DNA of 64,000 nucleotides from Agapanthus africanus (Eukaryota; Streptophyta; Magnoliopsida; Asparagales; Amaryllidaceae), in NCBI GenBank assembly GCA_030015575.1, contig CM057347.1, positions 509,581,176 through 509,645,175 of the forward strand, given 5' to 3'. Of this stretch, positions 52,937 through 62,552 are shown piece by piece. The position numbers and the translations under genes were made by a program. Within the stretch, counting starts at the first letter, position 1; every line of letters starts with the position of its first letter. The notes under the pieces are model-generated. The model had not been told where the DNA came from and did not search any database. It worked only from the letters and a program-made list of their open reading frames with translations.

Positions 52937-55504
52937 ATTGACGCGCTGGAGGAATACAACCAGAAGGCACGGACTCCCATTACATTCCAAGAGTTCCTCA
53001 ATCACGTCTTTCAAGAGGAAGACGAGGGAGGGAGTTCATTTGATGAATCCGAAGAATGCATGGCGAGCTGTCATGTGATTTCTCATTCGTTCATGAACGA
53101 TGAGGAGACTTCTTATACTGAAACGCTGGGGGAAGATATCGAATCAAAATTTCTGGGGCCATCGGATGAAGTAATTGACGCATTCCTTAATGAAGCTCGG
53201 TTGAAAAGTAAAGCTGATCGAGAACGCGAGGCGATAATATTTGAAAGGGCTAAACGCCAGCGACTTGATGAAAGAGCTGAGGCGATCCCGCTGGAGCAAA
53301 ACACCTCCACTACCGACAAAAGCCAATTCAAGATGAGGAAAAGGTTTGCTAAGGCCATATCAATGGGCATGAAGCTACCATCCTCCGAAGGAAAAATTAC
53401 TGGTGAAATAGAAATGCACCCCTCCTATTGCTTATATCATCAGAAGGTTTCGCACCCCACTCAAGAGTGCAAAGCTTTCGATAGATGGTGGCAAGGATAT
53501 GTAGCTCATCGACAACATTTTAAGCGGGAGAAACGTAAAATTTGTCTGGAGCGGAAAAATATGACTGAAGGATTTAACAGAATTACCGGTGATTGTCGCA
53601 TGGTTAACGCCGGGGGATCACAGGTGCCTACATTCGGGAGCGATTCTGATGAGGAGCTGGAACTTGCCCCTATCTTTAAAGAGTCCACTTCGGAAAAAGA
53701 AGAAGAGCCGAAGGTCTGCGAAAATATCCGGCTACGTAATCGCACGCTGCCTGAAAAGAATCTCGGACCCTCAAACAGAAAAGATAAAGGGAAAGAAAAG
53801 GTCTCTGAAGATATCGTCTTAGATGACCAAGTTTTGGAGGAGCTAAATGCCAAGGACCCGCCGAAAAGAAATAAGGTGGATTACAACGTCTTAGCGCATC
53901 TGAGGAAGCTACCCTCACAGCTCAGCGTTCTTGACGCCCTTTTGTTATCAAAGAAAGCGAGAGATTCGTTAATCAAGGCACTACAGAATCCGGAGCAATT
54001 CCAAGCTTTCCTGGCCGAGGCAAAGATGAAAGATGAATTAGAGGAAGTGCACACGGCCGATGTTGCTTTTGGTGATGAAGACCTTCTCCTTAGGACGTGC
54101 GATCACAATCGCCCCTTTTATGTCTCAGGATACTGTCACGATATAAAAATAGGCAAAATCCTGATCGACAATGGATCCTCCGTTAACCTCCTCAATGTGC
54201 GGGTGTTAAAAGAAATCTGCATGAGTGTCCAGCATCTTGCTCGGGACAAGATCACTATCTCCGGGTTCGACTCCCAGTCATCAAGAACTCTTGGGTCTGT
54301 AATACTGACGCTACGCTTCGGGCTACTCGTCACGGACATTAAGTTCCACGTCATAGACGCCAAGACATGCTACAACGCTCTGCTCGGCCGACCGTGGTTA
54401 CACGAGTACAACATCATCCCTTCTACACAACATCAGTGTATGAAGTATTCTAAGGATGGTCTATAGTATACCGTGGCGGGAGAACTGAACCCGTTCTCTG
54501 TGAATGAGGTCCGCAAATATGAAGATGCCAAATACTTCTTACCGGATTTCGAAGACACGGAGAGGTGTCACAAGCCGGAGAACAAAGCTAATGCCACCAT
54601 CCTTGTCTTCGGCAGTGATACTGAAGAAGAGAAGGAGATAGTGTATTCGGGTCCACCCCAACACAACAAGCCAGAGCCATCTGCTCCTACGTTGATCTTT
54701 GGTAGCGACTCGGAAGATGAGGTCCATGCTGTATTCTCTGCTCGACCTTCAATACGAACGTTCGCTGATGAAGAACAAAATCTACAAGTCGCCATGGTGC
54801 CGCTTAAACACCTTAAGAAACTGGATGCACTTGATATTTATAATGTAGAAGAGCTGCAAACGTTCTATATCCCTCCCAGGCGAGAAAGTGAAAAAGCAAT
54901 TCTATTCTACCGATCTGAAGAAACCAAAGTGGAGAAAGAAATCTGGCATGGCGCGGATCCTACGCTCGACAGGCTTCAGCCTATCCATCTACCCAGATAT
55001 TATACGGAAGGTTTGAAGAGGCTGCTGAAGCGTCAGGGGATATCCTTCAAGCAGACCGTTCGAAAAGCCAAGTTCTATGACAAAGTCTGGAACGTTCCCG
55101 GGACTCAACGCAAACTGCCTAACGGAAGAATGGAAATAAGAAGGCTTGGATACATCCGGTCAAAGAAATGGGAGTTACTACACGGTTGCTACGTTGTGTA
55201 TGACTTTGATGAAGAAGCGGATGCTCAATGGGAAGATGTTAATCCTGAACCAGTGAAAGCTCCAGATGCAAAAGTGCCCAGTCCGTCGTTCGAAGAACAA
55301 ATGGACAAACTTATAAGGGAAGCTGGTCAAAAAGTCCGAGACGACCATAACCGCGAAATGGCCATCTACGAGAAAGCCAAAACGCAACGCCTCCTCCAAC
55401 AGGCCGTGAAAAATGAAAATGCCGCTCCTTGTCAACCTGTTATAAAGAAGGCTCGACGCAGAGGCAGAAACAAGTTGAAACGCGAAAAAGGCGCTCAATA
55501 GTAA
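52937..55504 (+). pseudogene. Element F protease region with second zinc knuckle
   Basis: This continues the gag frame after the stop. Contents: IDALEEYNQKARTPITFQEF; acidic linker; second zinc knuckle CLYHQKVSHPTQEC (53429-53470); [20 protein letters not shown]; aspartic protease word ILIDNGSSVNLLNV with catalytic Asp at 54167; GRPWLHEYNIIPS; two GSD-type acidic repeats; a basic tail. A premature TAG at 54464 stands where E has GAG. It ends in two consecutive stops, TAG TAA (55499-55504), after which the same frame is open again. In Ogre elements an intron lies between pro and RT; a similar arrangement here is possible but unproven. Confidence 0.88.
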
Positions 55505-56080
55505 CGAAGCGGGGCTAAGAAGCGACGCAAACGGGAGTCGAGCGTTATTGATCTATCCCTTATGAAGAAAATGGGTCGAGCGTACTCGTTTCCTCATGAC
55601 AAGACGAAGAAAATACTTGACCTCACTCTAAAACATCAGATGCTTACACTGCCGGAGTCTAAACACCCCGACCAAGCAGGCGAGGTCTCACACCCAGACT
55701 ATTGCTTTTATCACCGAGCGGTAGGGCATCCTCTCGAAGACTGCTTCACCTTCAAGAATTGGGTCGAAGATCAGTATCAGCTTGGCAAGTTCGCTCTGTC
55801 TGACAAGTGGAGGGTAGCGCCACCACAGAAGCACGAACCCAAGGCCGCGGAAGAAGAACCAGTTCCACATTGGGATTGGAAGCGAATTCGTACTTGTCAC
55901 GTGATAACGATATCAAAAGGAGAGCCCGAGAACATAGATGACCTTCCCCGGTGCTTTGAAAACAGCAACGACGAGGTGATCTCAGAGTTCCCACCTACGC
56001 CAAAAGAGCTGGAAGATGGAATCCATACCACTGCAGATAACCTCAAGAAAATTGAGTTGGGAATGGCGAATGATCCGTGA
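55505..56080 (+). pseudogene. Element F third zinc-knuckle module before RT
   Basis: In the gag-pro frame, from about 55562: RAYSFPHDKTKKILDL, LPESKHPDQAGEVSHPDY, knuckle CFYHRAVGHPLEDC (55703-55744), FKNWVEDQYQLGKFALSDKW. This ~90-residue block is a clear paralogue of the gag C-terminal block (52375-52610), including the words flanking the knuckle. It ends at TGA 56078-56080 in MANDP-stop-PTY, where A has NPRPTY, so the stop replaces Arg. RT continues in another frame from here. No such copy is visible in A, B or C. Confidence 0.85.
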
Positions 56081-59000
56081 CCGACTTATGCAGCACAAAG
56101 ATTGCATCGCATGGAACTATTCTAAAATGCCGGGACTATATCCAGAAGTTGCTGTGCACAAATTGGCGATATCCCCAGGTGTCAAGCCAGTCAAGCAAGC
56201 ACCAAGAAGAATGCGGCTCGAGCTTGAGATGAGTATCAACGCCGAGGTCAAGAAGCTGATTGACTCTGGCTTCATCCAGGAAGTTCAATACCCTGAATGG
56301 ATCGCCAACATCGTCCCGATGATGAAGAAAAATGGGACAGTGCGCATATGCGTAGACTTCCGGGATCTCAATAAAGCCTGCCCGAAGGACGATTTCCCAG
56401 TGCCAGTCACCGAATTGATGATAGACAACACGTCCACTCATGAGGTTTTCTCCTTCATGGACGGCTCATCAGGGTATAATCAGATAAAGATGCATCCCGA
56501 AGACCAGAAGCACACCGCCTTCAGGACTCCTTTGGGTATATTCTGCTACAAGGTGATGCCCTTCGATTTAAAGAACGCCGGTGCCACTTACCAGAGGGCC
56601 ATGACGAAGATCTTCGATGACCTTATACATGAAATCGTCGAATGCTATATCGACGATCTCGTTGTTAAAAGCAAATCATACGAGGAACATCTTGAGCATC
56701 TGAAGACCGTATTTCAACGCCTTCGACAATACAACTTGAAGATGAAACGTCTCAAGTGTGCATTCGGAGTTTCCTCAGGAAAATTCCTGGGATTCATTAT
56801 TAGGCACCGGGGGATTGAGATAGATCCGTCAAAGATCAAGGCGATCATGGAAATGCCTCCGCCAAGAACTCTCAAACAGCTGCGGTCTCTCCAAAGGAAG
56901 CTCGCGTATATACGACGATTTATAGCCAACTTTTCAGGCAAGTGTCGTCCTTACAGCCACCTAATGAAGAAGGGAACTCCATTCGTCTAAGATCAAAAAT
57001 ACCAGGGCGCACTAGACGAAATCAAGCAGTACCTGCAAAACCCGCCAGTGTTGGCTGCTCCGGTTAAGGGAAAGCCTCTCATTCTTTATACGACCGCCCT
57101 CGAAGGTTCTTTAGGCGCATTATGAGCACAAGAAAACGATCAAGGGAAGGAAAGAACACTCTACTACTTAAGTCGAGTTCTGCTGGGGGCAGAAAGCTAC
57201 TACTCCCCCGTTGAAAAACACTGTCTGGCGTTGATCTTCACGATAACAAAGCTCAGGCACTATACGTTGGCGCACGAGGTCCGTCTCATTTCAAAGGTGG
57301 ACCCCCTTAAATATTTGATGTCAAAGGAAATATTGACGGGACGACTCGCTAAATGGGCCCTACTCTTGATGGAGTTCTCGATAACGTATCAACCTCTCAA
57401 GGCAGTGAAAGGCCAGGCCATCCCCAACTTCCTCGCTAAGCATCCGATACCCGCCGATTCTCCTCTAAATTGCGATCTTCCAGACGAACATACATTTGAT
57501 GCGATCGACGGCGGTGATACCCGATGGGAGCTTTATTTCGATTGGGCATCTTCCCTGAAGAAGCGAAGGCAAAACGCCCCTATAATCAAATCAGGGGTAG
57601 GCCTCATCTTCGTGGCTCTACAAGGAGGGATAATGCGCTTCGCTTTCTCCTTAACAGAGCCGAGGACGAACAATGAAACCGAATACGAAGCTCTGATAGC
57701 AGGCCTCGAGATCGCCATTGACATGGGAATTGAAAACCTCCTCATATATAGAGACTCCCAACTGGTCGTTAGTCAAGTAAACGGCAACTACCAAACGTGC
57801 AAACCGGAGTTGGTGAAGTACGGTGAAAAGGTACAACAATTGTTGATCCAAATTCCCTCCTATACTTTGGAAAGCATACCACGTGCGGAAAACAACAAAG
57901 CAGACGCGTTGGCCAAACTTTCTAAAGAACTGGCTGACGAGAACCTCGATGACGTTAGAATCGTGGTACAAAGCCGTCGGGTGCTTGCCCCAGCAGAAAT
58001 ACCTCCGGAATCATCCGAGGAAAAGGGAGCGAATGAGCAGACGACCTTACAAATAAAAGAATGAGAAAATGCTGAGGATTGGAGGGAAGTCTTCATAGAC
58101 TACTTTAAGTCCCATCGAATGCCCGAAGATGCGTCCACAAGACATCAGCTCATGAAACGGGCTCTGTCTTTCGCCTTCGTCAATGATACTCTATACAAGA
58201 GGTCGTTTGATTCTCTGTGGCTGAGATGCCTAGGGCCTGACGAAGCAGAAAGGGTCGTTCAGGAAGTTCATGACGGACTCTGCGGTTCTCACCAAGCAGG
58301 CCCAAAGATGAAGATGAAGATTAAACGGATGGGCTACTACTGGCCCACGATAATTCAGGATTGCCTCGAATATGCGAAGCAATGCCACTCATGCCAAATC
58401 CATGGAGACTTCATCCATCAGCATCCAAATCCACTACATCCAACGGTGGCTAACTGGCCGTTCGAAATGTGGGGAACTGACATAGTCGGCCCCATCGAAC
58501 CAGCATCGTCCAGGGGACATCATTTCATCCTGGCGACGACCGACTACTTCTCCAAATGGGCAGAAGCAGTACCATTGAGGGAAGTGAAGATGGAGAATAT
58601 CCTCCATTTCTTCAAGACGCACGTCATATATCGATTTGGAACTCCACGACGGATCATCTCCGATAACGGGCCAGCTTACAGAAGCTACAAGATCAGTCGC
58701 TTCGCGTAACAACACAATATAAACTGGAGATATTCTTCGGTTTATAATCCACGAGCTAATGGTCTAGCTGAAGCCTTCAACAAGACCTTAACAAAGATCA
58801 TGAAGAAAACGGTATCCCGAAATAAGAAGGACTGGAACGAAATGATGCAAGAGGCTCTCTGGGCGTATCGAACTACGTTCAAGACAGCCACAAACACAAC
58901 GCCGTACGCATTGGTATTTAGGACGGAAGCAGTACTCCCCCTCGAGATAGAGTTACCCTCTCTACGAGTGGCAGTCCACTACGAACTGACGGATGAAGAA

Positions 59001-59330
59001 AATGCTCACCTTCGGCTTGAGGAGCTTGACGCCCTTGATGAAACCCGGCTCATAGCGCAACAAAATCTGGAAGCTTATAAAGCAAAGATGACGCGCTCAT
59101 ATGAAAGACTGACCCGACCGAGGACATTCCGCCAAGGCGAACTTATGCTAGTGGTCAAAAGGCCTATGATTCCCAATCGCGCCAAGCGGGGAAAATTCGA
59201 ACCAAACTATGAAGGCCCGTACATCATAGATAAGGTTTACCAGGCTGGGGCCTATCTACTCATAGATATGCACGGTGAAAGGCCTTTCAGGCCAATAAAC
59301 GGTCGCTTCCTAAAGAAATACTGCGCTTAA
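56064..59330 (+). pseudogene. Element F pol: RT, RNase H, archaeal-type RNase H, integrase
   Basis: A single frame ends at TAA 59328-59330. RT: MPGLYPEVAVHKLAI, ICVDFRDLNKACPKDDF, FSFMDGSSGYNQIKM, catalytic YIDD at 56646-56657, FLGFIIRHRGIEIDPSKI. RNase H: LILYTTALEGSLGAL, YYLSRVLLGAESYYSP. Second RNase H: YFDWASS, NNETEYEALIAGLEIA, YRDSQLVVSQV, NKADALAKLSKELA, with all four acidic positions kept. Integrase: zinc region ending CHSC, GTDIVGP, SDNGPA, GLAEAFNK, C-terminal KRPMIPNRAKRGKFEPNYEGPY. Internal stops: 56988, 57123, 58062, 58707. No chromodomain. It would copy RNA to DNA and integrate it. The change of frame from the protease side lies near 56060-56085. Confidence 0.94.
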
Positions 59331-61040
59331 TGAGCCACAGCCTAGGTCAATGATAGATGACGACGACTATGTCCGCTCGCTATCTTCCTAAGCTCAAGCT
59401 TTATAAGCAGTAGCCAGCATTCTCCATGACGGACCGAAAAGTTCTTAAACTAATAACGGACCGAAACGTCCTTAAAACTACTACCGCAGCATCCTTAAGC
59501 TGACAAGATGAATAAAAAAAAGAGAAAAAAGAGAAAAAGAAAATAATAAAAAAAATGATGATAAAAACGGTATGTCCATAAGCAAAATGGGCACGGATGA
59601 AAACCCGAAAGGGCTCCGTGAGTAAAAACAGCAGAACTACCGGCGAGTGTTCGTGAAAACCCGAAAGGGCGCGACCTCGTAAAAAAAAAGAGGAAAAATA
59701 AATAAAAGAATAAAAAAAGGGGTAGGTCCATAAGCAAAAAGGGCATGGATGAAAACCCGAAAGGGCTCCGTGAGTAAAAACAGCAGGACTACCGGCGAGT
59801 GTTTGTGAAAACCCGAAAGGGCGTAACCTCGTTAAAAGGACACTTACAAGATCCTCTCGACCTTATAAGAAGAAACCACCCGCGTGAGATCCTTACGACT
59901 CACAAGAGAGCAACACACTTAGGGATCCTCATGATTCCTAAGGAGAAAATACACTTAAGAGATCCTCACGACTCGTAAGGAGAACTCTCTTATGGGACCT
60001 TCACGGCTCATAAGATTTGAAAGTCTTAAGTCATAGAGACCTAAACCTGTGCTTAAGCAACCCCCACAACCTTCAATTTATGCCCTACAAGTGGTCCAAT
60101 ACTGGCTCTTGTAGACAATCCACGGGCGCGAATAAACATTTCCCTAATCAAGTCCCATCCGAGACTGTGGATATGTTCGCATGGTGAAAATCCTTGTAAA
60201 TCCTCTCGATTTATGAGGAGAAAACCCTCCTGTAGGATCCTTACGACTTACAGAGGAACATACACTTAGGAATTCTCACGATTCCTGAGGAGAAAATACA
60301 CCCACGAGATTCTCGCGACTTGTAGGAAGAAATACCTTTGTGAGACCATTAAGGCTCGTGAAGTCAAAAGCCTTAGTCGACAGGACCTTAACCCTGGTCG
60401 CTAAGCCACCTTTATTCGACATCGACAGAGGCAGATGATGATTCGCTCCTGGCAATATCCCAGTTGTAGCGGTGCTGATACCGAAATCGACATCTAATTT
60501 CAGGTTTACAGCGAAAAGCCAGTAGGCCGCACATGCATACGAAATAGCCGAAATGATATGGCAACTTGCAATAAAAATCAGCAAGTAAAAACGTATGCAT
60601 ACAAAATAGCCGAAATGATTGGGCAACTCGCAATAAAAAGCAGCGAGTAAGAATAAAATAAACAGCCGAAATGATTGGGCAACTTGCAATAAAAAGCAGC
60701 AAGTAAAAATGTATGCATGCAAAGTAGCCGAAATGATTGGGCAACTCGCAATAAAAAGTAGCGAGTGAAAACAAAATAAACAGCCGAAATGATTGGGCAG
60801 CGCGAAAAATAGCTGAAATGATTGGGCAATCGCGACCTTCGCGATATAAAAGCTGAAATGATAAAGCATCGCGGAAATAAAACAAAAAAAATGATGATAA
60901 AACTTTGGCCCTACAGTTAAGATCACATCGATCCCTGTATACAATCCAAGGGCGCAAACGAAGAGGGAACCATACTTTCCCAACAGGCTTCGCCAAAAAA
61001 TGAAGCCAGGTCTCGACGATTCATCCCAATTCCGAAGAAA
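59331..61040 (+). other. Element F 3' non-coding region: hairpin modules
   Basis: No gene. GGAC-N6-GTCC units (59430-59475); two copies of the twin GAAA-loop hairpins (59591-59682, 59744-59832); hairpin array (59838-60055); an 'ATACAATCCACGGGC'-like motif (60108-60127); second hairpin array (60188-60412); a 54-nt hairpin (60431-60482); four 23-nt ACTYGC/GCRAGT hairpins (60564, 60626, 60682, 60744); the 17-nt 7-3-7 hairpin (60829-60845); the motif again (60935-60953). The modules are those of A, B and C although the LTRs are unrelated outside U5. Confidence 0.8.
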
Positions 61041-61965
61041 CCAGTGTCTTCAGCAAATACCTCAACTCAGGGAAACAAACAATCCTTGACGAGAGCCTCC
61101 TGATCCGCGTCGACTCGCAGAGCAACCAGAGCCTCCGTGGGAAATTCTCGACTCGTTTCAACCCCAGGGAAACAAATAATCCTTGGCGCTAGGGAAACAA
61201 ATAATCCTTAGCAAATTCCTCAACTCAGGGAAATAAACAATTCTTGACGAGAGCCTCCTGATCCGCGTCGACTCGCAGAGCAACCAGTGCCTCCGTGGGA
61301 AATTCTCGACTCGTTTCAACCCCAGGGAAACAAATAATCCTTGGCGCTAGGGAAACAAATAATCCTTAGCAAATTCCTCAACTCAGGGAAACAAATAATC
61401 CTTGACGAGAGCCTCCTGATTCGCGTCGACTCGCAGAGCAACCAGTGCCTCCGTGGGAAATTCTCGACTCGTTTCAACCCCAGGGAAACAAATAATCCTT
61501 GGCGCTAGGGAAACAAATAATCCTTAGCAAATTCCTCAACTCAGGGAAACAAACAATCCTTGACGAGAGCCTCTTGATTCGCGTCGACTCACAGAGCAAC
61601 CAGTGCCTCCGTGGGAAATTCTCGACTCGTTTCAACCCCAGGGAAACAAATAATCCTTGGCGCTAGGGAAACAAATAATCCTTAGAAAATTCCTCAACTC
61701 AGGGAAACAAACAATCTTTGACGAGAGCCTCCTGATTCGCATCGACTCGCAGAGCAACCAGTACCTCCGTGGGAAATTCTCGACTCGTTTCAACGCCAGG
61801 GAAACAAATAATCCTTGGCGCTAGGGAAACAAATAATCCTTAGCAAATATCTCAACTCAGGGAAACAAATAATCCTTGACGAGAGCCTCCTGATTCGCGT
61901 CGGCTCGCAGAGAAACCAGTGTCTCCGCGGGAAAATTCCCGATTCGTCTCAACTTGCAAGATGAA
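61041..61965. repeat. 158-bp tandem repeat, about 5.9 copies
   Basis: The word GAGAGCCTCC or its variants recurs at 61091, 61249, 61407, 61565, 61723 and 61881, always 158 bp apart. Within each unit AGGGAAACAAATAATCCTT occurs two or three times, so the 158-mer grew from a shorter repeat. Units are over 90 percent alike by eye, so the expansion is recent compared with the element's coding decay. Confidence 0.95.
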
Positions 61966-62440
61966 GCCTCAGGCAGCAGGGACTAAAAAACTTGCATCCT
62001 GAATAATGGGACCCTGCAAGTCAATCTAAAACGGTCTCTTGCATACTATTCACGGGTCTCACTCTCCAAAGTCGAGTTTCGATAAGGAGGGAAACAACCG
62101 CTTACGAGTCCTCTCGACTCGTAAGAGGGAAAAATTTTCTTACAGGATCCTTACGACCTATAAGAGAAAATACACTTAGGAATCCTCACGACTCCTAAGG
62201 AGAAAAACCCACCTACGAGATCCTCTCGATCCGTAGGGAGAAAAATCTCTATGAGACCCTCATGGCTCATAGAGTTGAAAAGTCTTAGGCAGCAGATCTG
62301 AACCTGCGGTATAAACCATCGCTATTTCTTAAGAAAGTCAAGATGCGTGCTCTATTATCTGTTGACCATGTTTACTAAGGTGGCATGCTGATAATAAAAG
62401 AAAGAAAAGGCGGAGAAATGACACAAGACATTACAGAAAA
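61966..62440 (+). other. Element F 3' region after the 158-bp array
   Basis: No gene. It holds a degenerate copy of the GCATACTATTCACGGGT motif (62041-62057) and a third hairpin array (62085-62300) with stems such as CTTAGGA..TCCTAAG and CTACGAGA..TCCGTAG. 62300-62440 is AT-rich with no recognisable feature. Confidence 0.7.
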
Positions 62441-62449
62441 TGTGTATCT

Positions 62450-62455
62450 TTTATT
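62450..62455 (-). terminator. Putative polyadenylation signal of the antisense gene
   Basis: Minus-strand AATAAA lies about 98 bp downstream of the antisense gene's stop codon, in an AT-rich stretch. Confidence 0.5.
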
Positions 62456-62552
62456 CATAAACTTGATTGAGTACAGGATACATTGTGCTAAAGAATAAAA
62501 AATATATATATACATTTTTTATTTACAAGTACAAACGATACAAGGAGAGTTA

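Noticed and set aside
60276..60996. Long minus-strand open frames with hydrophobic repeats after element F pol
   Set aside because: They are the reverse translation of the hairpin modules; the apparent membrane-like repeats come from the ACTYGC hairpin units.
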